Source: Anaeramoeba ignava
Taxonomy: Eukaryota; Metamonada; Anaeramoebidae
DNA: 64,000 nucleotides
Assembly (NCBI GenBank): GCA_028826165.1
Contig: JAPDFW010000015.1
Coordinates: 1 to 64,000, forward strand
Direction: 5' to 3'
Made by a program: the position numbers and the translations under genes. Shown here piece after piece: positions 35,114-48,169 of this stretch. The notes beneath the pieces are model-generated. The model was not told where the DNA came from and searched no databases. It saw only the letters and a program-made list of their open reading frames with translations. Each line of letters opens with the position of its first letter. Position 1 is the first letter of the stretch.

Positions 35114-36512
35114 ATGAAAGGAGAAGAGATAGCAACAATAATAGGATCAAGTTTAGGATTAATTGGAGCTTTATTAATTATAATAATTTTCCTTTATTTT
35201 AAAGAAAACAAAATATTTTATAGAAAATTAGTTTTTATTTTATCAATTTATGACTTCTTTCAATCAATAACTTATTTATTACCAGGAAATTCAGATCAAA
35301 ATCTTTGTAAAATTCAATATTATTTAACTGCTATTTTTGCTTCAACTTCTCAATTTTGGTCTGCAATAATTGCTTTAACTTCTTATTTGAAAGTTGTTAA
35401 AGAATTTAACGATAAAAAATTAAATAAAATTCAAAAATGGTTTCATTTAATAATGTTTATTCCGATTATTGTTTTAATTATTATTTCTGCTTATGTTCAT
35501 GATTATAATAATTCAAAAACTTATTGGTATTTTTATTTTTTTGAATTAAATTTTAAATCAAATTTTAAATCAAATTTTAAATTAAATTTTAAATTAAATT
35601 TTTAATCAATTTTTAAATCAATTTTTAAATCAATTTTTAATCAATTTTTAAATCAATTTTTAAATTAAATTTTTAAATCAAATTTTAAATCAAATTTTTA
35701 AATCAAATTTTAAATCAAATTTTAAATAAATTTTAAATCAAATTTTAAATCAATATTTAAATTAATTTTTAATCAAATTTTAATTCAAATTTAAATCAAT
35801 TTTTAAATCAATTTTTAAATCAAATTTTTAAATCAATTTTTAAATCAATTTTTAAATTAAATTTTAAATCAATTTTAAATCAAATTTATTAGGTGTACTT
35901 CAACAAATCGAGCTTTCTTAATTGTAAATAATTTGAATTTTTGATTTAAATAATAATTTTAATTTTATTTCTTCTTCTCTTTTTTGTTAGATTCTTTATG
36001 GTTTTACTTGGATTTACATTATTATTTGTTTAATATTTTATATTTTAACAATGATTAGATTAAGGAAAATTATTAAATTCCTTACAAAAGAATTTTCTTC
36101 AACAGTAAAAAAAAGTCAAATGAATCAAGTTTGGATTCAAATAAGAATGAGTTTAATTCCTTTAATCCAAATTATAATATTGATTCCAGGAACAATTAGA
36201 GTACTTTAAATAAATATTCCAAAATAAATATTCAATTTGAAAATATTCTTTATTATTTAATAGAGATTAAGAAATATAATTAATCCATCTGCTCCTGATA
36301 TTACTGCAGTCGATATTCTACACTCATTACTTGTTACTTCTCAAGGATTTTGGGATTTTTGGATATTTATTATTTTTGATTCAGAAATGAGGAATAAATT
36401 AAAAAAAATTGTTCATCTCGCAAAAAATTTTAATAAATTTCAAGATTTGGATTTAAATAACTATGAATTAATAGAAAAAAGAGATGGAATTTTAATTTCA
36501 AGTTCTGATTAA
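35114..36512 (+). CDS. R16: cAMP-receptor-like 7TM receptor
   Basis: Exons 35114..35526, 35893..35923, 35991..36200 and 36264..36512 give 300 residues. Micro-exon CTSTNRAFLI, the same as R15. TM5 starts ILYGFTWIYIIICLIFYI. TM7 SQGFWDFWIFIIFDSEMR is followed by NKLKKIVHLAKNFNKF. Compared with R15 the frame slips over a few codons and returns, replacing the Cys (HCSSRK) by IVHLAK, so the usual post-TM7 Cys is absent. Intron 1 is 366 nt against 94 nt in R15, with the same TTTTAAATCAAA unit. Confidence 0.86.
35527..35892 (+). repeat. R16 intron 1: (TTTTAAATCAAA)n array
   Basis: 366-nt intron of TTTTAAATCAAAT / TTTTTAAATCAAT units. The counterpart in R15 (34235-34328) has only a handful of units. 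Confidence 0.88.
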
Positions 36513-37689
36513 AAAAAAAGACTGCAAAAAGCATTAATTTGAAATTGAATTTGAATTTGAATTGAATTGAATTTGAATTGGAATTGATTTGAATTGAATT
36601 GAATTGAATTGAATTGAATTGAATATTGAATTAAATTGAAATTGAATTGAATTGAATTGGAATTGATTTGAATTGAATTGAAATTGAATTGAATTGAATT
36701 GAAATTGAATTGAATTTGAAATTGAATTGGATTGAATTGAATTGGGTGATTTGGAAAATTTGAAATTGAATTGAATTGAATTGAATTGAAAATTGAATTT
36801 GAAATTGAATTGAATTGAATTGAATTGAAATTGAATTGAATTGAAATGGAATTGAATTGAAATTGGAATTGGAAATTGGTGAATTGAATTGGAAATTGAA
36901 ATTGAAATGGAAATTGGAATTGGAATTGGAATTGGAATTGGAATTGGTGATTGAATTGGAATTGGAATTGAATTTGAAAATGGAATTGAATTGGAATTTG
37001 AATTGGAATTGAATAGAAATTGAATTGGAATTGAATTGAATTGGAATTTTGGATTTGGAATTGAATTGATGAATTGAATCGAATTGAAATTGAAATTGAA
37101 TTGAAATGAAATTGAATTGAAGTGAATTAGGAATTGGAATTGAAATGGAAATTGAATGGTCGAAAATTGAATTTGGAAATTGAAATTGAAATTGAATTGA
37201 AATGAATTGAATGAATTGGAGTAAAATTGAAATTTGAAATTGAATTGGAATTGGAATTGAAATTGGGAATTGAATTGGAATTTGGAATTGGAATTGAAAT
37301 TGAATTGAATTGAATTGGATTTTGATTGAATTGAAATGAATTGATTTGAAATTGAATTGAAATTGAATTTGAATTGAATTGAATTGAATTGAATTGAATT
37401 GAATTGAATTGGAATTGAATTGAATTGAATTGAAATTGAATTGAATTGAATTGAATTGAATTGAAATTGAAATTGAATTGAATTGAATTGAATTGATTTG
37501 AATTGAATTTGAATTGAATTGAAATTGAATTGAATTGAATTGAATTGATTTGAATTTGAATTTGAATTGAATATTGAATTGATTCTTGTTATTTTTATTA
37601 AAAATAATTTTTATTTTTGAAACATTTCATTTTTTTCATTTCAAAAAAAAAGCAAAAATAATCATAATCAAAAAAAAAAGAAAATAAAA
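36513..37689. repeat. Spacer R16-R17: (GAATT)n satellite
   Basis: 1177 bp. 36540-37580 is a TGAATTGAATTGAA pentamer array with GGAATT variants in the centre (36840-37320). It ends with GAAACATTTCATTTTTTTCATTTC and A-rich sequence before the R17 ATG. That terminal block is repeated before R18. No gene seen. Confidence 0.85.
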
Positions 37690-39441
37690 ATGGTTTCAGG
37701 AGAAGAAATAGCAACAATTATAGGAGCAGGATTAGGATTAATTGGAGCTTTATTAATTATAATAATATTTCTTTATTTTAAAGAAAACAAATTATTTTAT
37801 AGAAAATTAGTTTTTATTTTATCAATTTATGATTTACTTGAATCAATAACTTATTTATTACCAGGAAATTCAGAAAAAATTCTTTGCAAAATTCAATATT
37901 ATTTAATTGCTATTTTTACAACAACTCCTCAATTTTGGTCTGCAACTATTTCTTTTATTTCTTATTTAAAAGTTGTTAAAGAATTTGATGATAAAAAATT
38001 GAATAAAATTCATAAATGGTTTCATTTAATAATGATAATTCCAATTATTGTTTTAATTATTATTGTTGGTTATTCTCATGATTATAACAAATCAAAAACT
38101 TATTGGTATTAATTTTGATTTTAATTTTAAATTTGGATTTGAATTTGATTTTGATTTTAAATTTTGATTTTAATTTTGATTTTGATTTTGGTTTTAATTT
38201 TGGTTTTGATTTTGATTTTAAATTTTGATTTTGATTTTAATTTTAATTTTGATTTTGATTTTAATTTAGGTGTACTTCAACAAATGAAGCTTTTATTATT
38301 GTATAAAAATTTTTTAATTGCAATGAATTGATAAAAATTGATTCAAAAATTTATATTGGTTTTATTTCTTTTTTTTATAGTTTCTTTATGCTTTTAATTG
38401 GACTTATGTTATTATTTGTTTAATATTTTATATTTTAACAATTATTAGATTAAGGAAAAATTATTAAATTCATTTCAAAAGAATTTTCTTCAACAACAAG
38501 AATAAATCAAATGAATCAAATTTGGATTCAAATTAGAATGAGTTTAATTCCTTTAATTGAAATTTTAATAGCAATTCCACCAACAATTAGAGTATATTAA
38601 ATATAAAATATTCCAAATAAACATTTCAAAAATAAATATTCAAATATAAATATTTCAAAATATAAATATCCAAAATATAAATATTAAATATTCAAAATAT
38701 AAATATTCAAAATATAAATATTAAATATTAAATATAAATATTTAAATATAAATATTCAAATATTCAAAATATAAATATTCAAAATATAAATATCTAAATA
38801 TAAATATTAAATATCTAAATATTAAATATTAAATATAAATATTCAAAATATAAATAAATATTCAAATATAAATATTAAAATATAAATATTAAATATTCAA
38901 AATATAAAATTAAATATTCAAAAAATATAAATATTCAAAATATAAATAATAAATATTCAAAATATAAATATTAAATATAAATATTAAATATTCAAATATA
39001 AATATTAAATATAAATATTAAATATAAATATTAAATATTCAAAATATAAATATTCAAAATATAAATATTCAAAATATAAATATTCAAATATAAATATAAA
39101 TATTCAAAATATAAATATTCAAAATATAAACATTCAAATATAAATATTCAAAATATAAATATAAATATTCAATAATAAATAAATATTAGAGATTAAGAGA
39201 AATAATTAAACCTTCGGCTTCTGATATTCCTACTCTTGATTTTGTTCATTCATTACTTGCTTCTTCTCAAGGTTTTTGGGATTTTTGGATATTTATTGTT
39301 TTTGATCCAGAAATGAGAAAAAAAACAAAAAATTGTTTTTGTTGTTCAACTTCAACAAAATTAAACAAATTTCAAGATTTAGAACCAATTAATATTAATG
39401 ATCAATTAATAAAAAAAAAAGAAATCTTTAATTCCGATTAA
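37690..39441 (+). pseudogene. R17: cAMP-receptor-like 7TM receptor, +1 base in exon 3
   Basis: Exons 37690..38105, 38270..38300, 38381..38591 and 39190..39441. Exon 3 is 211 nt: an extra A in AGGAAAAATTATT (about 38455-38459) brings a TAA directly after TM5. Otherwise regular: micro-exon CTSTNEAFII, TM5 FLYAFNWTYVIICLIFYI, and a TM6 end APPTIR-like (AIPPTIR). Exon 4 has KPSASDIPTLDFVHSLLASSQGFWDFWIF and NCFCCSTS. A homopolymer indel, so sequencing error is possible. Confidence 0.7.
38592..39189 (+). repeat. R17 intron 3: (TATTCAAAATATAAA)n array
   Basis: 598-nt intron of ATTCAAAATATAAAT / ATTAAATATAAAT units, with acceptor ATATTAG|AGA. Confidence 0.86.
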
Positions 39442-39577
39442 ACTTTATTTGTTTTGATTTAAATAAAATCAATTTAGAAATTAAAAATAATTTTTATTTT
39501 TGAAACATTTCATTTTTTTCATTTCAAAAAAAAAAAAGCAAAAATAATTCTAATCAAAAAAAAAAAAGAAAATAAAA

Positions 39578-41452
39578 ATGGAATCAGCAGAAGAAATAGC
39601 AACAAGTATTGGAGCAAGTTTAGGATTAATTGGAGCATTATTAATTATAATAATTTTTCGATATTTTAGGAAATTAAAATTATTTTATAGAAAATTAGTT
39701 TTTATTTTATCAATTTATGATTTACTTCAATCAATAAGTTATTTATTACCAGGAAGATCAAATGAAATTATTTGCAAAATTCAATATTATTTTCTTGCTA
39801 TTTTTGCTTCAACTTCTCAATTTTGGTCTGCAACTATTTCTTTAATTTCTTATTTAAAAGTTGTTAAAGAATTTAATGATAAAAAATTAAATAAAATTCA
39901 TAAATGGTTTCATTTAATAATGTTAATTCCAATTATTGTGTTAGTTACTGTTGTTGGTTATTCTCATGATTATAATAATTCAAAAACTTATTGGTATTTT
40001 TTTGGATTGATTTTTGGATTGATTTTAATTTGATTTTTAATTTGATTTTAATTTGATTTTTAATTTGATTTTAATTTGATTTTTAATTTGATTTTTAAAT
40101 TAGGTGTACTTCAATTACAAGAGCATTTCTTATTGTATTTATTAACATTTTTTTTTAAAAAATTCCAAAACAAAAGAAATTTGGAAATGATTTAAAAATA
40201 ATTTGATTTTTATTTAGACTCTTTATACTTTTAATTGGATTTACATTATTATTTGTTTGATTTTTTATATTTTAACAATGATTCGATTAAGAAAAGAATT
40301 CAATTTCCTTTCAAATAACTATTCTCCAACATCAAAAAAAAGTCAAATCAATCAAGTTTGGGTTCAATTAAGAATGAGTTTAATTCCTTTAATTCAAATT
40401 ATAATATTGATTCCAGGAACAATTAGAGTAAAAAAACTAAAATAATTATTGATTATTTATTGAAAGAAAAATTCAACTTTGATTTGATTTAATTTAATTT
40501 GATTTAATTTAATTTGATTTAATTTAATTTAATTTAATTTGATTTAATTCAACTTTGATTTAATTTGATTTGATTTGATTTGATTTGATTTAATTTGATT
40601 TGATTTGATTTAATTTGATTTAATTTAATTTAATTTGATTTGATTTGATTTAATTTAATTTGATTTAATTTGATTTAATTTGATTTAATTTGATTTAATT
40701 TAATTTAATTTAATTTAATTTAATTTAATTTAATTTGATTTAATTTAATTTGATTTAATTTAATTTAATTTAATTTAATTTAATTTAATTTAATTTAATT
40801 TGATTTGATTTAATTTGATTTTATTTATTTAATTTAATTTGATTTAATTTGATTTGATTTGATTTAATTTGATTTAATTTAATTTAATTTGATTTGATTT
40901 GATTTAATTTAATTTGATTTGATTTGATTTGATTTAATTTGATTTAATTTGATTTGATTTGATTTAATTTGATTTTATTTATTTAATTTAATTTGATTTA
41001 ATTTAATTTGATTTAATTTAATTTAATTTGATTTAATTTAATTTAATTTGATTTGATTTGATTTAATTTAATTTAATTTAATTTGATTTAATTCAACTTT
41101 GATTTATTTGATTTAATTTGATTTGATTTAATTTGATTTAATTTAATTTTATTTAATTTGATTTAATTTAATTTAAAAATAATAGAGAAGTAGAGAATGG
41201 ATGGAAAATTCTCCTCATGATATCCTTTCAATTGACATTATTCATTCTTTATTAATAACTTCTCAAGGATTTTGGGATTTTTGGATTTTTATTATTTTTG
41301 ATCCAGAAATGAGAAATAAATTAAGAAATTGTTGTTCATCTTCAAAAAATCCAAAAGAACTTGTTTTTGTTGGATTAAGTATTGAAAAAAATGAAAATGA
41401 AAATGAAAATGAAAATGAAAAAGATACTCTTCTTCATTTTGGAAAAAAGTAA
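39578..41452 (+). CDS. R18: cAMP-receptor-like 7TM receptor
   Basis: Exons 39578..39993, 40104..40134, 40218..40427 and 41186..41452 give 307 residues. N-terminus MESAEEIATSIGASLGLIGALL; micro-exon CTSITRAFLI; TM5 TLYTFNWIYIIICLIFYI. Exon 4 opens RSREWMENSPHD, diverging from the RLREIINPS consensus, then continues with the standard SQGFWDFWIFIIFDPEMR and NCCSSSK. The tail has an in-frame NENENENENE repeat. Intron 3 (758 nt) is a TTTGATTTAA array. The 5' flank is shared with R17. Confidence 0.87.
40428..41185 (+). repeat. R18 intron 3: (TTTGA/TTTAA)n pentamer array
   Basis: 758-nt intron, about 40475-41175 built only from ATTTG and ATTTA pentamers in irregular order. Acceptor AATAG|AGA. Confidence 0.88.
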
Positions 41453-42406
41453 TCAAAAAGTTGTTTGATGTTGTTGTTATTGTTATTTTAAAAAAAAATT
41501 CAATTTATTTTTGTGAATTATTTTGATCAAATAAAAAACCAACTTAAAAAATAAAAATCAATTATAATATTAAATTTGTTCCACTTTTTTTTTTCTTTGC
41601 TTTAATAATAATATTAAATATTTAAATTGAAAATTAATTATATTATATATATTTTATTAATTTTTCTTTATTTAAAACAATATAAAATTATTCCCAATAT
41701 TTAAATAAAATTAATAAAATATTTTGATTAAATCTATTTCAAAATTAAAATAAATAATATTAAATACTTAAATTGAAAATTAATTATATTTTATATATTT
41801 TATTAATTTTTCTTAATTTAAAATAATAAAAATTATTCCCAATATTAAATAAAATTAATAAAATATTTTGATTAAATCTATTTCAAAATTAAAATAAATA
41901 ATATTAAATACTTAAATTGAAAACTAATTATATTTTATATATTTTATTAATTTTTCTTAATTTAAAATAATATAAAATTATTCCCAATATTTAAATAAAA
42001 TTAATAAAATATTGAAATATTTTCGTAAAGTTAAAAATTGAATTGAAATAACTTTTAATAATAATTTAACTTGAATTTATTTTATTTTAAATTTAAATAA
42101 TATTTTCATTTATTAAATTAATATTTTTAATTAATTATTAACTTAATTTTTATTATAATAAAATATATCGAAATTAAAATTTTAAATTAACAATTTTTTG
42201 GAAACAAAAAAAAAATATTTTCATCACTTTTTGAATTTCATTTTTTTTCATTTCTTTTAATTTTTTGATTTCTATTATAATTTTAAAATTAATTTTTAAT
42301 TTTTAATTTTTAATTTAATTTAATTTTTTTGGAAATCAAAATTAAAAACAAAAATTTCAAATTTATTCAATAAAAAAAAATAATTAAAAAATAATTAAAA
42401 ATCAAA
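41453..42406. repeat. Spacer R18-R19 with three copies of a 145-bp repeat
   Basis: 954 bp without a gene. Three direct copies span about 41600-42010. The landmark TTCCCAATATT occurs at 41691, 41836 and 41981, giving a period of exactly 145 bp. A diverged single copy in the opposite orientation is recognisable at about 62100-62215. The last 180 bp before R19 has TTTCATTTTTTTTCATTTC (about 42237-42255) and A-rich sequence. Confidence 0.82.
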
Positions 42407-44039
42407 ATGATTTCAGGAGAAGAAACAGCAACAAGTATTGGAGCAAGTTTAGGAATGACAGGAGCATTATTAATAATATTTATTTTCTTTTATTTTAGGA
42501 AATTAAAATTATTTTATCGAAAATTAGTTTTTATTTTATCAATTTATGATTTATTTCAATCAATAAGTTATTTATTACCAGGAAATTCAAATGGAGTTAT
42601 TTGCAAAATTCAATATTTTTTAATTGCTATTTTTTCAACAACTTCTCAATTTTGGTCTGCAACTATTTCTTTTTTTTCTTATTTAAAAGTTTATAAGCAA
42701 CTTGATGATAAAAAATTAAATAAAATTCATAAATGGTTTCATTTAATAATGATTATTCCAATTATTGTTTTAATTATTATTGTTTCTATTACTAGAGATT
42801 ATGATAAATCAAAAACTTATTGGTAATTTTAAATTTAATTTTGAATTTAATTTTGAATTAATTTGATTTAATTTAATTTTGATTTAATTTTATATTTGAT
42901 TTTATTTAATTTTAATTTTGATTTGATTTAATTTTAATTTTGATTTGATTTAATTTAATTTAATTTTGATTTAATTTTGATTTTATTTAATTTAATTTTA
43001 TTTAGATTTAATTTAATTTGATTTAATTTAATTTTAATTTTTGATTTAATTTAATTTAATTTAATTTTAATTTAATTTAATTTTAATTTTTGATTTAATT
43101 TGATTTTGATTTAATTTTAATTTTAATTGATTTGATTTGATTTGATTTGATTTAATTTAATTTTGATTTGATTTGATTTAATTTAATTTAGATTTAATTT
43201 AATTTTGATTTAATTTGATTTAATTTTGATTTAATTTAATTTGATTTGATTTAATTTGATTTAAATTTGATTTAATTTAATTTAATTTAATAGGTGTACT
43301 TCCGTAACAAACACTTTTATTATTGTAAAACATTAATAATTTTGATCCACATTCTCAAATCAAAAAACAAAAAAAAACTCAAGATTCAAAAAAATTATTT
43401 ATTTTATTTATGTAGACTGTTTATTCTTTTTTATGGGTTTTTATTATTATTTGTTTGATATTTTATATTTTAACAATAATTCAAATAAGAAAAGTTGTTA
43501 AAATATATTCAACAAATTCTATTTCAACAACAAAAATAAATCAAATGAATCAAATTTGGATTCAATTAAGAATGAGTTTTATTCCATTAATTCAAATTAT
43601 AATATTGATTCCAGGAACAATTAGAGTAAAAAAAAGAATTTTGATTTAAAAATTTATTCAAGAATTTTGATTTAAAAATTGATTTGAAAATTTATTTGAA
43701 AAAAAAAAGAGAATTAGAAATATCGCTAAACCATCTGCTAGTGATATTGAATCTCTTGATATTATTCAATCATTACTTTTAACTTCTCAAGGTTTTTGGG
43801 ATTTTTGGATTTTTGTTGTTTTTGATCCAGAAATAAGAAAGAAAATAAAAAATTGTTTTTGTTCAAAATCAAGAAATTTAGAAGAAGAAAATTTTGGAGA
43901 TGAAATGGATTATCCTTCAAAAAAAGAAAAACGTCTTTTGGTTATTGAAGAAGTGTTTCAAGATGAAAATGAAATGAAAAATACTCCTCTTATTACAAAT
44001 GAATTTGATAGTGGAATTGAAAGTGAAAATATGCTTTAA
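42407..44039 (+). CDS. R19: cAMP-receptor-like 7TM receptor
   Basis: Exons 42407..42822, 43294..43324, 43416..43625 and 43710..44039 give 328 residues. N-terminus MISGEETATSIGASLGMTGALL; TM3 CKIQYFLIAIFSTTSQFWSATISFFSYLKVYKQL; micro-exon CTSVTNTFII; TM5 TVYSFLWVFIIICLIFYI. Exon 4 begins RIRNIAKPSASDIESL, then SQGFWDFWIFVVFDPEIR and NCFCSKS, with a long acidic tail. Intron 1 (471 nt) is a TTTGATTTAATTTAA array. The exon 1 donor is GTAATT. Confidence 0.88.
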
Positions 44040-44223
44040 TTCCAAAAGAAAAACAAATCTCTTTTCTTTTTTCTTTTTATTCCTTCATTGAAAATGAAAT
44101 GTTTTTAAAATAAAACTTAATCCAAAAAAATTTTTATTTTTGAGGAATAAATTTTATTTGCAATTTTTTGTTTTCATTTTTTTTATTTCAATTTAAAAAT
44201 AAAATCTAAAGATAAAATTTAAC

Positions 44224-45490
44224 ATGAAAGGGGAAGAATTTTCAACAATATTTGGATCAAGTTTAGGATTAACTGGAGCTTTATTAATTATAATAATATT
44301 TCTATATTTTAAATCAACGAAATTATTTTATCGAAAATTAGTTTTTATTTTATCAATTTATGATTTATTTCAATCATTAAGTTATTTATTACCAGGAAAT
44401 TCAAATGGAGTTATTTGCAAAATTCAATATTATTTAACTGCTATTTTTGCTTCAACATCTCAATTTTGGTCTGCAATTATTTCTTTAATTTCTTATTTAA
44501 AAGTTGTTAAACAAATTGATGATAAAAAATTAAATAAAATCCATAAATGGTTTCATTTAATAATGTTAATTCCAATTATTGTTTTAATTATTATTTCTGC
44601 TTATGCTCATGATTATGACGATTCAAAAACTTATTGGTATTTTTATTATTATTTTTATTGAATTTTTGGATTTTAATTTTTGATTTTTATTTAGGTGTGT
44701 TTTAACAACTGAATCTTTTCTTCTTGTAAAAGAAAACAAACAAAAAATATTTTTCCAATTATTTTTAAATTGTTTTATTTATTATTTTCCTTTTTTTTTA
44801 GACTCTTTATGTTTTTATTTGGATTTATGTTATAAATTGTTTAGTTTTTTATATTTTAACAATTATTCAATTAAGAAAAGTACTTAAGTTAATTAAAAAC
44901 GAGAAATCTTTTTCATTATTAGCAGCTCAAAAAAATCAACTTTGGATTCAAATAAGAATGAGTTTAATTCCATTAATTCAAATTATAATTATGATTCCAG
45001 CAACAATTAGAGTATAAATATAAATATAAATAATATTCAAAATATAAATATAAAATATTCAATATATAAATATTCAAAAAATAAATATTCAAAATAAATA
45101 TTCAAAATTCAAAATAAATATATAAATATTCAAAATAAATATATAAATATTCAAAATAAATAATAGAGATTAAGAGATATAATAGATCCATCTGCTCCTG
45201 ATATTATTGTAATTGATATCCTTCAATCATTACTTGTTACTTCTCAAGGTTTTTGGGATTTTTGGATTTTTGTAGTTTTTGATCCAGAAATGAGAGATAA
45301 AATAAAAGGTTGTTGTTGTTCAAATTTAAAACAAAAATATTTACAAGAAAATGAACTTTCAGATATTTCAACTTATCAAAAACTTCCAAATCAAGAAAAT
45401 GGTATATTTTCGATTAAAAATCCAAATTTTAAATCAAGTGAATTTAAACCTCTTATTCAAAATTCAAACAAAGAAGAATCTTTGAATTGA
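44224..45490 (+). CDS. R20: cAMP-receptor-like 7TM receptor
   Basis: Exons 44224..44636, 44695..44725, 44802..45011 and 45167..45490 give 325 residues. Intron 1 is only 58 nt, the shortest of that position, which shows that the long arrays elsewhere are not needed for splicing. Micro-exon CVLTTESFLL with donor CTT|GTAAAA. TM5 TLYVFIWIYVINCLVFYI. Exon 4 has IDPSAPDIIVIDILQSLLVTSQGFWDFWIFVVFDPEMR, then GCCCSNLKQKY and a conserved tail (PLIQNSNKEESLN) shared with R21-R22. Confidence 0.89.
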
Positions 45491-46502
45491 AAATTTTAAT
45501 TTCAAAATGAAATGAACAAAAAACAATTTTTAGATTAAAAAGAAAAAGTGGAAAATAAAAAAATTTTTTTACTTCTTTCTTTTTTAATAAAAATCTAATC
45601 TATTTGTTAAAATCAAAAAAAAAAAAAAAAAAGATTTTCGAAAATCATTTTTCATTTTATTTCAATTTAAAAAATAAATTAAAAAATAAATTAAAAAAAA
45701 ATGAAAGGAGAAGAAATTGCAACAATAATAGGAGCAAGTTTAGGATTAATTGGAGCTTTATTAATTATAATAATTTTTCTTTATTTTAAATCAACAAAGA
45801 TATTTTATAGAAAATTAGTTTTTATTTTATCAATTTATGATTTATTTCAATCATTAAGCTTTTTATTACCAGGAAATTCAGATCAAAATCTTTGCAAAAT
45901 TCAATATTATTTTCTTGCTATTTTTACAACAACTTCTCAATTTTGGTCTGCAAGTATTTCTGTTATTTCTTATTTAAAAGTTGTTAAACAAATTGATGAT
46001 AAAAAGTTAAATAAAATCCAAAAATGGTCTCATTTAATAATGTTAATTCCAATTATTGTTTTAATTATTATTGCTGCTTATGCTCATGATTATGACGATT
46101 CAAAAACTTATTGGTATTTTTATTGTTTTAAATTTAATTTTGATTTTAATTTTTATTTTAAATTTGATTTTGGTTTTGATTTTAATTTTAATTTTGATTT
46201 TAATTTTAATTTTGATTTTGATTTTGATTTTAATTTTGATTTTGATTTTAATATTGATTTTAATTTTAATTTTGATTTTGATTTTGATTTTAATTTTAAT
46301 TTTGATTTTGATTTTGATTTTAATTTTAATTTTTATTTTTGATTTTAATTTTAATTTTAATTTTGATTTTAATTTTGATTTTAATTTTAATTTTGATTTA
46401 GGTGTGCTTCAACAACTCAAATTTATTTAATTGTAAAAGAAATCAAACAAAAATATTTTATTTTTAAATCAAATTATTTTTTATTATTTTAATTTTAATT
46501 TA

Positions 46503-46642
46503 TTTGAAGCTTGTTTTGTTTTTATATTTTAATTTTCAATTAAGAAAATATTTTAAATCAATTTCAAATAATAGTTCTTTTGATTAACTTTCTCAAATAA
46601 GAATGAGTTTAATTCCTTTATTTCTAATTTTTAATTTTTAGA
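46503..46642 (+). pseudogene. Degenerate receptor exon 3 relic, first
   Basis: Aligns with exon 3 of R22 from the TGTTTTGTTTTTATATTTTAA stretch through TTCAATTAAGAAAATATTT, AATCAATTTCAAATAATAG, CAAATAAGAATGAGTTTAAT and the GAGTATAAATATT donor region. The first TM5 codons, the WIQ segment and the IPATI end are deleted, and stops are present. Confidence 0.75.
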
Positions 46643-48169
46643 GTATAAATATTTAATATTTAATTAAATATAAAATATTTATAAAATATTCAAATATAAA
46701 ATATTCAATATATAAAATTTTAAATATTCAATATAAAATATTCAATATATAAATATTCAATATATAATATTCAATATAAAATATTAAATATTCAATATTC
46801 AATATTCAATATAAAATAAAAATATATAAATATATAAATATAAAATATTCAATATAAAATATTAAATATTCAAATCAATATTCAATATAAAATATTTTCA
46901 ATATAAATTATAAATATTCAATATTTATAAATTATTATTTTTTAAAATATTCAATATATATTCAATATAAAAATATTCAATATAAATAGTCAATCGTATT
47001 CAATATAAATATTCAATATAAAATATTGTTTGGATTTATTTGATATATTCTTGTTTTTATTTTTATTTTTAACAATTTATTCAATTAAGAAAATATTTAA
47101 AATATTTCAAATAAAATATTCTCATCAAAACAAAAGACAAAATTTCAATTAACAATAATCAATATAAAAATATTCAATATTCAATATTCAAAAATATAAA
47201 TACAAAATAAATATTGTAGTATAAAAAAAATTAAAATATTCAATATAAATATTCAATATTAAAATATTCAATATATAAATATTCGGTATAAAATATTCAA
47301 TATAAAATATAAAAAATATTCTCAATATAAAATATTAAATATTCAATATAAAAATATTCAATATAAAAATATTCAATATTTATAAAATATTCAATATTAA
47401 ATATTCAAAAAAATATAAATAGTTTAAATATTCAAAATATAAATATTTCAAAATAAATATTCAGTATAAAATATAAATATTCAATATTCAATATTCAATA
47501 TAAAATATTAAATAATATAAAATATTCAATATATAATAATATTCAATATAAAATATTCAAAATATAAAAAAATATTTAAAATATTATAAATATTCAATAT
47601 TAAAATATTTCAATATTCAATATAAAATATTCAATAATATAAATATATTCAATGATTCAATATTCAATATTAAATATTAAAATATTCAATATTCAATATA
47701 TAAAATATTAAAATAAATATTAATATATAAATATTCAATATAAAATATATTAAATATTCAATATTCAATAAAATATTCAATATAAAATATTCAATAAAAT
47801 ATTCAATATAAAAATATTCAATATAAAATATTCAATATAAAATATAAATAATCAATATTAAATATTCAATATATAAATATATAAAATATAAAATATTCAA
47901 AAATATATAAATATAAAATATTCAATATAAATATTCAATATAAAATATAAATATTCAATATAAAATATTCAATATAAAATATAAATATTCAATATAAAAT
48001 ATTCAATATAAAATATTCAATATAAAATATAAATAGTCAATATTAAATATAAATATTCAATATAAAATATTCAATATTCAATATTCAATATTCAATATTC
48101 AATATAAAATATAAAATATTCAATATAAAATATAAATATTCAAAATAAATATTCAATATAAAATAATAG
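46643..48169 (+). repeat. R21 intron: (TATTCAATATAAAA)n array
   Basis: 1.5 kb of TATTCAATATAAAATA units in irregular order, interrupted by the second exon 3 relic (47028-47150). Acceptor AATAATAG|AGA. Confidence 0.85.
47028..47150 (+). pseudogene. Degenerate receptor exon 3 relic, second
   Basis: TTTGGATTTATTTGATATAT, TTGTTTTTAT, ACAATTTATTCAATTAAGAA and ATATTCTCATCAAAACAAAA follow the order of exon 3 codons for TM5, the TM5-TM6 loop and its end. It carries stops and indels and is surrounded by CAATATAAAA repeats. It is a second, independent remnant in the same intron. Confidence 0.6.

Noticed and set aside
46071-46430. Plus-strand Leu-Ile ORF and similar ORFs at 49100-49752
   Set aside because: Alternative-frame readings of the hexamer introns of R21 and R22. 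They have no start context or homology.
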